Below, in pieces: positions 22,585 to 36,562 of a stretch of 39,755 bases of DNA (positions are counted from its first letter, which is position 1; the number at the start of each line of letters is the position of its first letter). Source of the DNA: Temnopleurus reevesii (taxonomy: Eukaryota; Echinodermata; Echinoidea; Temnopleuroida; Temnopleuridae); contig BQKZ01001710.1 of NCBI GenBank assembly GCA_036244855.1, positions 29,485 through 69,239 on the forward strand, written 5' to 3'. Made by a program: the position numbers and the translations under genes. Under the pieces are notes generated by a model. The model was not told the origin of the DNA. It saw only the letters and a list, made by a program, of their open reading frames with translations, and searched no databases.

Positions 22585-25500
22585 GTATAAACAACGAATC
22601 GACACGCATGACATCGTCAATATTTTCCTCTGTTATATTTCAAAAAATGTTTATCTAAAAAGAATTAAAAGAAAAACGATTTGAGGGGATAATTCAAGAC
22701 AAAATATCATTAACACGTCTTAGGTTGAATCCGTCATGGGGCGAACCAGCCATCCTTTTTACGGGTGAACTCGCCCTGCATGGGTGGGGTAGGTTCATCC
22801 TATGAAATGTTTGTGTGTTTGTCATTTTTTGTAAAATCTTTAAGAATAATTCTTATGAAATCCCGATGTTAGTTAGCCAACACCCCTGTATCGGATTCAC
22901 CTTTCAAAGAAATGTTCGAAGTCCGTACGTGAATGCTCGAGACGAGTTGGAATGAAAAAAGGGCGTACACATCCGCTATCCCCTATTATGATGTATATAT
23001 AGAGAAGAAAATGATGGAAGTCAGTCTTGCTATAGGGCTGGCTCATTGGGAAAAAAATTAAATCGATGTTAATATCGAAAATAAATATATCTAACTTAGG
23101 AATATCAAATTCATAAAAGTGAAAGTATACTTCACCCCCAGAGAGGTCCATGTTCCTAAAAGTAGGTACAGTGTCGGAGGGGAAAAGGATACAAACATCG
23201 CAAACATCATCAGCTTCTGCAAACACAAATGAAATCCTTGAGCTGTCTAGCCCCATTCAGAGGCAGGCTTCTTTAGAAGAGAAACTCTGACTTTACAACG
23301 ATAGGAGGACTCGAGCAAACATTCCCCTTTGTTATTCATTTCCCATATTTTTCTCATTTACAATATACAACAGAGTCAAAGGAATGTTTTTATATACGCG
23401 GAGTGGCTATAACGTCAGTAGATATGTTCAGTTTTATAAATCAGTGGAAATTAATACTTTCACCTCCTAACAAGCTTGAAGGCTCAATCACAGAAATGTG
23501 ATAAAAACTCTTATTAAAAGCGAACAAGTTACAATGACTACAAACAAAGGTAGTCTGTTGCCAGCCAACTGTAATTCTAATCAAATTTGACTATATTTTT
23601 TGTTGGGTTTGACTGAGTTTCAGTCATTTCGGACAGGAAATTAGTGAAATAATGACTAGTGCACCAGTTGGCTCCCATCTGACTAATGATTCTCATTATT
23701 TTAAACTAGATTGTTAAGGTACAGAAATACCGAAGAAATACGCTTGACCAACGTTGGCTTGCGGCTGGCGCTCATCTGTGATAGGCATGGTTCGGATAGT
23801 GCGAATGCTAACTCACACACTGGCATTCAATGTCTGCCCAGCGTCTGTCGAGCAGTTAAAAACTCCCCTTACAATACAATTTTGCTAATGAAGCCGAAAT
23901 GCAAATTGGCAACCATTTTTTAAGACATGTTAGATTTATGTTATTATTTTTTCTTGTATTTCTGCATTCTTTCAAATTTGACGAATGCTAGTCAGACGTT
24001 ACCTAAAGGAGTGATTGAACACAGCAGTCTGGCAGTTAAGACTGTAGTACGTGTGTACACTTTACTTGACGTTGCCGACAGAGCTTTTTTTTTCAGAGAG
24101 AAAAAATCACCCTTTACGTTCTCTATAATTAGTATATTCCATTACAAAAAAAAAAAAAAACACTGATTCTGGTGTACTCTTTAATTAAATTACAATTGTT
24201 TTAATGTTCCAAACACTCCAGATATTACAATTCATCATGTCATTCAGCAATGCGTAGGACTTCTACTTTCTACATAATAATGATAATGATTTAAAGCACA
24301 AACTTCATTCGTTAGAATACTTAATGTGATTACTCATCGCCGGCAATTCATGATGTATATAATAACAAACAATAGTTGTTCTACATAGAATAAGAAAATA
24401 ATAGTTTTCGAAACCTAATCACGAAGTTTCACAAACTTGATGTTAGTGCGTAGTTATAAAAATAATAAATGCGAGGAAATTTCTATACACGACACTAAAA
24501 GCTCAATAAAGCCTAAAATTGGTCACCGCATTTTTTTCTTCTTGAATATTTATAATTATATATACCTAAAACAATTCTTTGTACAAACATATCTCATAAA
24601 ATTTTAAGCACTCTTCCAGATAGCTTCCCCTATTCATCAGGACAACAAATCTTCCAAAAAGGAAAAGCATATCTCCTTTTTTGTTTATAATCTTGGACAG
24701 AAAATTGGAAGACATATTTTGATGCATGATCGACTTATAAAGAAGATATGTCATTGCGTGTCCCATCTATTTCTCCTCTCTTTTCTTTGGTTGCGTCTGT
24801 TAGTGGTAGTAAGGCACATGTGCATAAATACAGAATGATGAATATAACTATAGGAACTTATTAGAGTCAACAATGAATCACTTATAGTGTCAGAAAGACC
24901 CTTAAATCATGATGAAGCCAATTTTATTTTGTCACAGGTCAACAAGTCCGAGAAATGTTCTTCCTTTTATACACTCTGTCGTTTATAATTTGTGAAAGTT
25001 TAAAAGAAACAATATCATCTTAACATATGTATCTTTCGTGGTTTCGTGAATTAGTTTTAAAATCAATGCTCTTTCACAGTACCATTGCTATTTCATGAAA
25101 TAATCATAAATGTTTCCTTTCAAAAGTTTTGTAACAAACATTGTTATACATTCAACAAAACTGTACTCAAATGAAAATAATGCATGTCTACAATAATTGT
25201 GAACTTATATAATTCGGATACTGGGCCAAACTTTTAACAGAAATAAATACAACTTCATTGTATTTGCAAAGATATATAGTCCTTCATTTTGCATGAAATT
25301 GACGTGTCTATCTCATCATGGATGACCTCAGTTATGCTTGTAATGTTCATTTCCATTTACGCATCTCTTTATCTTCTTTCTTATCACATCAGATACTATA
25401 TTTGGTAAATTAATTCAACCAGAATCTATGTGATTACTATACCATCACCGCATTTTGGATAAAATGATCCAAAAAGTATTTACGAAAAGCCACACAATTC

Positions 25501-26382
25501 TACCATTAATCGTAAATTACTAATAAAACCTTAGTCTTTGATAAACAAAATGAATACTTATAACGAAGCAATCTGTTATTGTGAGTAATGTGTATCATAA
25601 TTGATTACAAGAAATTTCTTACTATATTGAAAATAAAGATTTTTTTTTGTACAATCATGAATTGATATTGTAAGCGAAACAAATAAATAACACAAGAAGC
25701 AATTATTATTTGAAAGAACAATATTGAACAAAATAAAGGAAGCGTTGAAATATGATGAAGCCTTCGTATACAAATATAATTATATATAATATATAGTCAC
25801 TGGTCAGTAAATGAAAGTTCAACAATTTAAAATAAACAACACTTTATACGACTTATACATGTATATTGTCAGTCGGGCTATATAAATCTAACAAAAATCG
25901 AACGGTGATCATGGTGATTTGTGTTCACAAAACATAGGCCTCTTTTCCGCCCGCCGATTTCTAGTCAGTTTTCGCACTCGCAATTATACTAAATGCATAA
26001 ATGCACAAAGGACTATCTGGCTAGTTAAAACCTTAGACATAATCTATATAATGGCGTGAAAAGCAATCATCAGATCTCTAATGTATCGCTCCATTCATAA
26101 TCTTATGTGCTGCATTTCACATCGAAGAAAAGTGCAATGGAACTAAGGCCAAATACAGCAGCGGAAGAAATAGGCAGCGTTTTCATAAATGATTTATTTC
26201 ATTAGATTCTTTGAGCAGTGAAATATCAACTTAAATAGCCAGTGGTAGTTTGTTTTAAGTCAATTTTGTATCAGTCATCACCATCATCATGGCTACTCTC
26301 TTTTTCTTATTGTAACTATTTGTACAATGGTTTTATCAGCAAAAGACCGAGTGTCTACGATGGGAGCTGATCAGTTAGTCAT

Positions 26383-26388
26383 TTTATT
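26383..26388 (-). terminator. Candidate polyadenylation signal of the actin-fold gene
   Basis: AATAAA on the minus strand lies about 360 bases after the TGA at 26748. Another lies at 26193-26198. Either could end the transcript. Confidence 0.3.
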
Positions 26389-26747
26389 AATATCCTTTTA
26401 CCGATATTCCAATCTGAGACCCCCATCCTTGTGGCGCATGGTAGCTTGCAAAGTCTACAGTACCTTGATGTTGATAACAATCACAAAATATTTGATATGA
26501 AAAGACAGCAGAGGGCCCAATTATTTATGATTGTATGGAAGTGTTATTCCTCATATTAATTGGCCTCAGGTGACATTCAGTTCCTTGCCGTGGCTGATTC
26601 GTTGGTCTGCAGAGGCATCTTCCAATCCTGGAGCTGTACATCATGACCTACCAAGTTCTGGTCTCACCAATACTAGCCCTACAACAGAACTAGTCTGCTA
26701 TAACCACTGAATCTACATCACATTTCATAGCGATAGACAAGGTCTAC

Positions 26748-29700
26748 TCAGATAGTCTGCCTGTGGACTAGACTGGTCCCAAACTCGTCAAAGTCTTCAC
26801 TACTGATCCATCTTTCACAGAAGCTTGAATGAGACGCCAAGATGGCGCCACCGATCCACGTTGTGATGTCACGGTTGTCATGGGCGATGGCTGTACGTCC
26901 GAACCCGCCCTTATCAAGCTCGTGCTGCAGACGTTCAGTGAAACCACGAAGCTTGGTGTTTCCACCGGTCAGGAGGAGCGTGGGGTCGAGACTCTCCAAG
27001 AAAGCTGGGTCACACCTGGGGTAACAGGGAAAGAGAGAATTTATGAATATTATGATGGTGAGTGATGATGGTGATGATATTGATAATGACAAGAAGGAGG
27101 AAGAGGATAATGATGATGGTGATGATGATGGTGATGATGATGATGATGATGGATATATAAAATTATGATGCTTGTCGCGTATGGTTATGGTGGTGGTGAT
27201 GTTTGTATTGTTGGCGATGGTGGGGTTTGTGGTGGATTATTTGTGATGGCATTTGTGGTAGTAGTTGTGGTATTGGTGTTGTAAGTTGTGCTTTATTGGT
27301 GCTTGTAGTTGCGGTAGTATAGTGATATTGGTTGCGGTGGTTGTGGTGATGGTGGTGGTGGTGATGGTGGTGGTGGTGGTGGTGGTGGTGGTGGTGGTGT
27401 TTGTGGTGGTGAAGGTAGCATGTGCTTGTAGTGGAAATGGTGATTCATTGATTTCATTGATTATGGGAGTTGGGATGCTGCCGGTTGTGTCAGTGGTAGT
27501 ACAAAATTATTATAAAAGCCAATAAACCTTCACCAGTATTCAGAACGCCTGACATGAGTGCAAATATGTCAAATTAGCAAGCGTAGAAATTGATATAAAA
27601 TCAATAAATGAATGGCGCCGAAATTATTTCTCATATTATCTTGACACACCCAAATGCTTGTATATATGATAAAACATTCAAGTGCCCAATTCTGCAATAT
27701 GCTCACGAATATTTTGCTATATAGCATTTAATTTCCAAGGCGGTGTTTCACCAAGATAGGAAATAATTTAAGAAAGACCGGTATTCTTGTGCGTAATTAT
27801 TGATATTTTGCCTATTGATATTTTGCCTATCAGCTTAAGAACTCAAATTAGTCGTCTTAAAGCTATTCTTCAAGTTGTTCTTATCTTGATGAAATGCCAC
27901 CCTGATAACAAAGTTTATGCTTTGCTCACTTTTCAATGCAGTCCGCGAGAACCTGGACCAGACCCTTCTGAGGTAGACCAACCACATCTGGTCTAAAGAT
28001 GGTCTCTGTGCAGTGGAAGAGGTCCTTCTTACGGAGGGAGACAGACGAGCCATCGGGAAGGGAATACTGAATGAGAGCAGTCAAGTCTGGCTGGAGCATC
28101 TCACTGTCGTAATCTGAAAGACATGAAAGAGGAGACAGTACAAATACATACTTTTATTTACTTTTATTCATCAAAGCGGTCAACCATATCTCATCTTGTA
28201 CCCCATTTCACGATTATATGGTTAACACCCGGGTACACACATTAGACGTCTTTTTGATCAGGGGCTCGTAACATAATACATGTATTCCCAATCAATCATA
28301 CGATTGATATAAATCGTAAGTCTATGTCAAATAGTGTACAAACATTTGCAACTGATCGCAAAATTTATTGTATCTCTTTCATGTGACAGGAAAAACAGTC
28401 AGAGTGCCATTCTGGACTAGTATTCCCGGGTGATGATTTGCCAAACACCCATAGGTGTAAATGGGGTATTATTTGACACCATATAGCTTTTTGGCTTGTT
28501 TGTAATAATTATCTGACAACAAAGACAAAAGTTGATATGTCAATCGTAAATTGCCCCGCTTTCATAATATCGTGGACACCACTCTTCAATTCAATTTTAA
28601 TCATACCAATCCACTAATCGGAAAATCCACAACATGAACGGTATGTTTCTTTTTTTTTAGGTGAGTCACTGTGAGATGTAATATTTTACCTTGGCAGACA
28701 TAGGCCATCTTTTCTTTCATTTCCTGGAGGATGAGGTGATCAGAAGGGGTTGATACAGAGAAGGCTTTTTCATCCATCAAGATGCGTTGAAGTCTTCGAG
28801 TTACACCACGACCCCCAGTCGGCATCTGAATATGGAAAAGTATTAATATTTGTAAATATATGTTTTAATATTTGTCAAAATATGTTTTGAAATTTTATGA
28901 ATTAATTCTTCAGTACAAGTTTTGATATTCAGAATAGCTGGGACTGCTCCGACAGAGCCACTTTGGTTTTATAGCAGTTCCCATTTCATTTTCGTTATTA
29001 ATGTTATTTACGTACTGCATATGTTGTCCCCCTATCTTTCATCCTACTTTATTCCTCTTCAATTTACTGTTGTATTTTCACGAAATTGAATAAACGCATT
29101 TGAATTGAACTTGGAAAAGTGGTAGGAGTTTTGCTTTATAAATTCTACGCAAAGATAAAGGAAAATCCTGCACAATTTTAGGAATTCAGACGTTGAGGTT
29201 TTACAGAAATTCGTGATAATAATTGAAGGCAACAAACAAAGATGACACCCTAGGCAGAACGGAGGTCAAATGGATTAAAACATTGGTGAAAGGGGAAAAA
29301 TTCATACTTTCGTTGAAATAGATAATCCATTGAGAGCTCAATGGTTAAATTTTCTTACAAAAAAATGTAGATTTAAGATCACTTTTAAGGGAATCTGTTT
29401 TGTAATTAGGTATGCCAGTTGCGTGATTATAAGTAGAATGAGCTCACTGGACTCAAGAGCATGATGGGCATTACCATACTTCCTATGTCCCACGTTCCAC
29501 AGAGCTAAGATCTTTGGAGACTACTCAAATACGAAGTAAAGAGGGTTGCAACCCTCTGTACCCGTCTATATCAAGAGTATACGGATCAGAACATACATAA
29601 TTTTTTTATTACGATGAAGACGACTTTCAGAATCCTTCTTACCGTAGTAACAGCATGTGACATTGTGCATCCTTGGTACACGGGCACAATTTCGGTGATA

Positions 29701-31567
29701 CCACTACCACTGCTCAGAACCAAGCCAGATGTTTCTCCGTTAGCATGCAGTGCCAAGGCGCCCTGGTTCACGACAAAGCAGGCTGGAGTCTTGTAGGTCT
29801 CAAATAATACCTGAGGTTTGAAGAAATGGTGAGAAATACAAATGTCCAATTACGAAGCAATATAATATTTGTCTTCAAAGCATATACTAATCGAGCAATA
29901 AGCTACGGGACAGATGATGGAAATATGTGAAATAAATTAACATGTCTGATTAGTTGAAAGTATTGTAACATCATTTAATATGTTAAATTTATCATGACCG
30001 AATATGGGACACAAATTAATTATTTTAGGTTTGTCAGGCCTTGGTTTAGTAAAATGAGGTAATCTGAAGAAACAAAACATTCCACATCCATTGTAAGACG
30101 CTTAATCAGTTTCACGGTCTTTGACTGCATCTTACGTCAATTCTGATCCATTCATATAGAAAGGATATGCCAAATGTGTTTGCCTTCATCTGAATTTGAG
30201 TATACATAAAGTATAGACAACATTCCTTTGAACTTTTTTCATATCATTCCAGGTACCATTAATGTCTTTTAATTTTTTTTAAATATAATCTCGTTTCCCA
30301 AAACAAACTTTTAACAAATACTAACTTTAAAATAAAGATACACATCATATTACCTCAAGAATCCGTTCCCTCTGTCGTTTTGGTGCTGATGCTACCTCAG
30401 TCAACAAAATGGGATGGTCCTCCCAAGAGACGTTCAGCTCACGATTGATCACATGATCCCAAATATGCTCAAGCTCCGCCCAGCTATCGATCACCCCTCC
30501 TAGATAATAATGATTTGGTTTAAAAAAAGAGCAAAATTTATTTATTTTGTCAAGTATGGCTAAAGCAGTATGCACTTGGAGTTTGTCTTGTTTGTCTGCA
30601 TATTCGCTTTGCATTGATAAGCGTTTAACACAAAAACATAAACCTGACCCACTTTCACAGGAATAATTGGTGTTGGTAAAAACAACCCTATATAATTTAC
30701 AATATTGTCCTTTCTTGAGGACAAACAACGAATTGAGATGTTTGTAAAGTAGCAAAAAAATAACAATTAACCCCTATCACAAAGATGGTAAATATACAAG
30801 GGATTCAAAATACTTTCCGGTGTTTCGAAATTAGAATAAAAATTCTGCCTGCATGTATCAATGCTATGCAAAACCAGATAAACTCCGCAGAGTAAAATTA
30901 GAGAATTTGGGAGTCTGTTCCATCACTCGGGGTGAGACATCAACTCAAATTTAATAAAAGTCTTGAAGCAATTTATACAACAAATGACGTCATTGCTGAG
31001 TTGCGTTGGATTCCATTCATAGTGGATGCTTACAGTTACAGTGCCGAACTCTTACTCACAATATCTCATCTCGGAGTATTCATTCTAGTATTCTGGATTC
31101 ATGTATTCTGTGGACATAATGGGTTTGATGATGATGATGATGATGATGGTCTCTTGTATAGCGCCGGTCTCCGCCTCAGTTGGGCGCTCATGGCGCTCGA
31201 ATTACTCAAAATAATGTCTCACAGACTTCAATGTCCTAATCAGTGCTATGGTTTATCTTTCAGAACTCCCAACGGTGGTTTTGCAAACTACCTTAGAGCA
31301 TTTCAAACTCGATTTCATCACACATACCTTTGACGGGATGGTTGACGCACACCAGTCCGTACTTCTTAGTCAGTTGGCTTCCCACGTAAATATCTTTACG
31401 ATGTCGGAAGCTTTCGATGTCTTTCTTGAGACGTCCGACCACGGTAGGGATGACGACTGATGGTGCGACACCGTCAGCTAGTCCTGCTCTCAGCACAGAC
31501 GATCCGTTGTCAAGAATGATAGGGGTGTTGAAATGACGACGACGTCGGGCAAGACCAGGGGATGAAG
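26748..31567 (-). CDS. Divergent actin-fold domain (six exons)
   Basis: This part encodes residues 915-1293. It aligns along the whole actin chain: first phosphate loop L-D-N-G-S-S-V-L-R-A-G at 932-942; H-P-I-L-L-T-E at 1022-1028 (actin H-P-T-L-L-T-E); second loop V-L-S-S-G-S-G-I-T-E at 1073-1082 (actin V-L-D-S-G-D-G-V-T-H); K-C-D at 1205-1207; T-G-G-N-T-K at the adenosine site; W-I-G-G-A-I-L-A-S; and the ending S-L-V-H-R-Q-T-I (actin S-I-V-H-R-K-C-F). The ending and lack of big insertions place it near conventional actin, Arp1 or the actin-like testis proteins rather than Arp2-Arp10, but identity to actin is low. Loss of both acidic residues in the second loop suggests weak or absent ATP hydrolysis. 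Exons: 31567-31328, 30499-30354, 29810-29643, 28825-28690, 28113-27930, 27015-26748. Confidence 0.93.
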
Positions 31568-34500
31568 CTAGATAGAACAAATAAATCGACATTTTGGAAC
31601 ATCACTAATATTTTGTTTCGAAAGTGTATGTTGGGAGTAATCTACTACGTACGAAACGATACTAAACAAACGAAATTAGTTCGTTTATAAGTAGGAAATG
31701 TTTAGTTGCGGTATATTGACTCTTTTGTAATAATTTTTTTATCCAATAAGATGTTACATACAATAAATTGCTTGATAAATATTTCAATTTTGTTGTACCG
31801 TATATAAAGGAAGGTTACATTTGCCTATGTTTGCGATTGTATGATTTTTTCTTTTTATTTTCAAATATTTCGGCAGCGGAATATGTTATAATGTTCATCG
31901 TTTCAACGCCATTAGCTACATAAAGATTATATGACAAACAAAACAATTTCCTGTCAAAAAATAATATCGTAAATTTCGAGGAGTTTTGCAATGGAAAGGT
32001 ATGTTTCACTCCACATCTTATCTTCAATATGAATTGTAGAATCAGGACAAATATAGAATAAAATGGATGTTCAATAAATAGCATGTGACAGTACGTAGCT
32101 AACCAGCTTACGATCTAATCAGATGATTATCCCTATCGAACTCCATGCATCCATCATTCTAATTGACGGAAAGTGACCTTTTCGGGGTGCCATTTGTGTC
32201 CAGTTATAAATATACTTTGTAATCCTAGTATTTGCCCCGATGTGTTGTGACGTAGGGGATGCATTGACGCTTGTGGCTTAGGATGTCCATTCATCCCTTG
32301 TGATGCGGGGTCTAATTAATGATGAGAAGGGTGTATAGCACATCCTCGTCAATTACAGTTACAATTAAATATGACTTGTCTGTGACGTAGTAGAGTGAAC
32401 GGAGCTTAGGAGAAGTCAATTATAAAGGTTGCAAGTTTGACATAACCATTTATAATTATACATCTTCTCAAGTTCGGTTTCAAAAGCTATTGACAACTTA
32501 TGATATTCCTTATTTGCATTTAGACTTGTCATACGTGTATATCTTCCTTACCAGATATGACATTTCCCGGGTTTATGACCAGCCTCCCCCTAACCAGCCC
32601 AGCTTTCGTCAACACTTCCATATAAAAAATGCAATTAATGTCTTCTAGTATCAATAGCCACGAGGTTTGACCTTTCCTATATCAGGACACACATTGTTGT
32701 GCTTTAACATTCCCTAAGTTCATCATCATCATCTTCTTCATCACGCCCCCAGTCCCTGGTACACCGTCTCGTGTCGCCAGCTTCTAGGAAAGTGATGACG
32801 TCATCGACATACCTGGTGACACAGCGAGTGGCCATTGATGACGTAAGGCGTCGTCCTTGTTGGACTCGATACTCGGTGGTTCAAGGGATGCTGGTGCCCC
32901 TGCTTCGGTAAGCGGAACCCCTATGGCTACGACCGGGGCGCTATCTGGGCACGCCTCATCTGTGTCATCGGTATCCCTTGCCAGTCCTTCCACCGTCATC
33001 CCTCCCCTTCCTCCTTCGCATCCAATCCTACTCTCAGAGCCTGGTTCGATAGATGTTCCATCGTCCCGATGTTCTCGTTTCTCGCAGTCGTCCTCGACCT
33101 CATCACCCGTATCGTCGTCGCCTCGGAAGGGAGCAGAGAGATCATTGTCAGTGCTCTCGATGATCTCGACGTCAAGGTTTGCTAAAGATGGTCGTGACGG
33201 GTTGAGCTCAAGGAACCCATACCAGCTACTGCCTGGATGATGAACAGGTTTACAATGAGAAACAAATATCGAATAACATTCATAAGAATGAAAATTGTGT
33301 CTTCTATGGAATTTTCTTTCCTTTAAAATACCTCAGTAAATACTGGATGGTCTTTTGATGATGATAATACGTCTTTGATGAAGCCCCCGATCAAAATAAC
33401 ACTATTGCAATAAATATAACATGCGCTTAGTAACAATAATTATATTGACAAAGACAAATTTAGTAAACCATCATCTTTTGCAAGCGTCCGAAAAAGGACT
33501 TCTGATTAAAATATAAAAAAAGAAAAGAATGAATTAAATATAATTTATCGAAATAAACGATGACAATATATTTAAGATAAGGGAATGTTGGTAGGAAGGA
33601 ATAATTGTGTAAATAATAGTGAAATAGAATGATATGTCTAAAACTATATTGACTGGTAAAAAGAGATGGATTGTAAGGGAGATATGATAATACTCACTGT
33701 ATGAAGGCGAGCTCGATGTGGATGTCGAATCATCGATATCAGCATCCCTTGCAGCTGACGTCGACTCCTCATCCTGCGAATCGAGCTCTACGATTGAAAA
33801 ATAAATTAAAAACATTGTTAAAAAAACATCTTTGGGTGACAGCATGCTGCCAGAGCTTCTAAGATTGTGCATGAGCAGAACAAATTTATCTTATTTACTT
33901 TAGCTTAATCTTCAATAACAAAATACAAATCCTTATCTACGGTAGATGTGGAAGTAGTGAAAACGAAATAATGACTTTAATCTGTACATGGCCCCCTCTG
34001 TACTTCTGGAAATCATCAAACAGAATATAACTTTCTCATGATATGTTCAGAAATGATTAATTCTGAGGGCTTCTTTTTCAATTTAATTTTCCTTATAATT
34101 GCTGTTGTATTTTTTTAAAAAAATAATAAAAAAGAAGGAAATTAGTCCAGGAGCTACATTGGAAGAACATGAGACCTGTACTTCTTTCTGACAGTGCCAT
34201 ACATCACAATTCTGCGTCAAATGATAAAAGCATGTTGATTCCTAGCATAACATATGTAGAGAAAATATATCAGCAATTTGTGGATGAATATCTTTCATAT
34301 AGAAACTGATGAACCCCCACTCCTCTCATCATCGTGCACTCGCGCGTTGCTCCGCTCCGAAGCGAAAAGCTCGCAGAGAAAACCCAAGTGCATTAGTTTA
34401 ATTCCAAGCATATTTCACTTGATAACTACCCAAGAATGGTGTATCAGGGGAGTAGGGGTTACAGAGGGGATGCCATTAAACTAAAAATAACCCCTTAATT

Positions 34501-36531
34501 CCTCTCTTTAGATCAGAAAGTAAAATATACATTATTTTTGTGGCGCCATGCTCCATCTTTTCACGTAATGCATAGGTTGGCGGATACGTTTACATTCGGA
34601 TTGATAATGAAAAACATTGTTGAGAATAATTCATAAAATCAATCAACGTTCAACCAAATTTCAGTTATTTCACTTTAACATTTACTTTGAATAAATGATC
34701 AAATAAATGTTACATTTACAGTGCCCCTTGGTAGATCAGTTTTATTATTGAAATGGCTACTCTCTAGAAAGAAGACCTGAATAAATGTATTTCTTTTTGT
34801 TAAAAATGCACGAAATTTCATTAATGTTTGTGGGTGTTTCATACATGCTAGGTTTTCGCTTAGCGTGCATGGCGTAGATATTAAGCATTATCCTTTGATA
34901 GCTTGGGATCCTCACACGTGATCCATAACACCACCGCAAATATTACAATGTGCATTATTGAAAGGAAGATGGTGGTACACAACTGGTTATTTTTGGCTCC
35001 CCTAACCCCCTCCATCCTCATCCTTCACCCATCCTCCTCCCATCACATTGCCAGCATTCCTGTCGCCATGGTTTCCCCGTTCTACAAGATGAGTAGCCCC
35101 GGATTCAACTCGTATATCGTGCTGTCCTTGACAGCTAAATATAAACATCTGGAATAAATAAGATGCTATTTCGATGCTACTGGAATCTAAATCCGGTACC
35201 CGTGGAAAGCATCTGTTCTGCTCATTATCGTTAATTCGACGTTACCCACTAAAATCGGCACGCGCACATGTCGCTCTGCATAGATCGTAATCACACGCCA
35301 TCACCAAACTGATGATGTGCACTTAGTACATCATTATAGTAATCAGGCTCATAATCAAGTATTTTGTTCGATGGCAAGATTAGTTAATACTCTCTCAGTT
35401 TAATTAAGCTCGGGCTTCGGGCCAATTAATCAATTACTTAACCATTTTAACATGTACAGAGGTGTAGACAGGGCAGAGCGCGAATGGGGTAAATAATCAG
35501 AATACCTAAAAAAAAATGGTGCCGAGTAGACGAAATAGGATATATTTTGATAACTGCGCTATATCTTAATAAGATATAGCGCAGTTATTCAAAGACTGGA
35601 ATCTCGGTATCATTCAATAATCGTCTACTCTAAATATCCAAGATTGTGAATTGCACCTTTTATAACATTTAGCTTGAAGCAAGTGCATATCATCATAACG
35701 TTAAATGTAACCCAGCCTGAAAGTTGTGAAGTTTTGCTTTCTTGATTTGTTTGCGTTTCTTTCAAAATTTATGAAAACACGCCCTGCATCTATAATAATA
35801 AAAGCTACATATGTTCTAAAAAACTATTCTAAGATAGTTTATGAGCGTTGATACTTCACGTCTGACCCGCATTAGTTGAATTTAATTGACTGTCCCTATG
35901 CGCTAGAGCAACGTATTTCTAACGCAAGAACATGCGTACATCGAGCGAACGTATTGAACGTCAATCGAGTGTCTTCAATGTTTATTTCAGCACATAAGGA
36001 AGGTCAAACAAATTCAATTCGTGCTATGTGTACGTCGCCTATACGCGCAAATGTGACTAAGCTTTTGTTTGTGTTAGTCTTTATCCAATTAAATGTACTC
36101 ACCCAGTGGCTCAGGCACTTCTGGTATAGTAGGCGTAGTCCATATGTCATCTCCATGTAACCGCCTATGTCTCAGTGGAGCGTCTGTATTTTGGCAAGAC
36201 TGGAAGAAGCGGCTCCTTGCACTGTTGGAATCTGGCTCAGGAGGGCAAGCGACGTCTTCACTCAAAGAATTCTCGCTTTCTTCGGAAGAATGCGAGTGGC
36301 GACTTTCCGAAAGATCTGATTCCACGGAGCTTCGAACCGTCTCGACGAACATGAGCGACGCACGGATGTCGAGTTCGTCGCTGGAAATGAAACGACGAGG
36401 TCCAGACTTCTCCTTGTCAGGCGAGGAAAGAGTCGTAATTGACCGCGTTGATTCTGTTTCAGGCACAATCTTGATGGTGGTCTCTGGTTCTTTAATCTCT
36501 GGTTCCTTGACATCCGATTCTGGCTCTGTCT

Positions 36532-36562
<31 letters not shown>

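Larger units (their letters stand above)
21883..26747. other. Spacer between the sulfotransferase 5' end and the 3' end of the actin-fold gene
   Basis: Both flanking genes are on the minus strand, so this should hold the sulfotransferase promoter and the 3' UTR of the other gene. No recognised coding exon is seen. Open frames at 22897-23256 (-, 119 codons) and 23711-23923 (+) are unlike families I know; the second lies in a patch less AT-rich than its surroundings and could be mobile-element debris. A C29/A14 homopolymer pair is at 22542-22584. Much of 24180-26100 is simple AT-rich DNA. Confidence 0.5.
33788..36102 (-). other. Intron after the large disordered exon, with two small inverted-repeat elements
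   Basis: This 2.3 kb phase-1 intron contains an inverted-repeat segment at 34312-34460 and a near-perfect palindrome inside wider terminal repeats at 35524-35630. No coding exon is recognised between them; the open frames at 34278-34484, 34903-35157 and 35876-36160 are unlike known families. Confidence 0.6.

Noticed and set aside
22897..23256. A 119-codon minus-strand frame in the spacer
   Set aside because: I see no recognisable domain or good flanking splice sites; it is moderately AT-rich and may be chance.
27265..27525. A Val-rich open frame
   Set aside because: It is a translation of the GTG/GGT microsatellite inside an intron.
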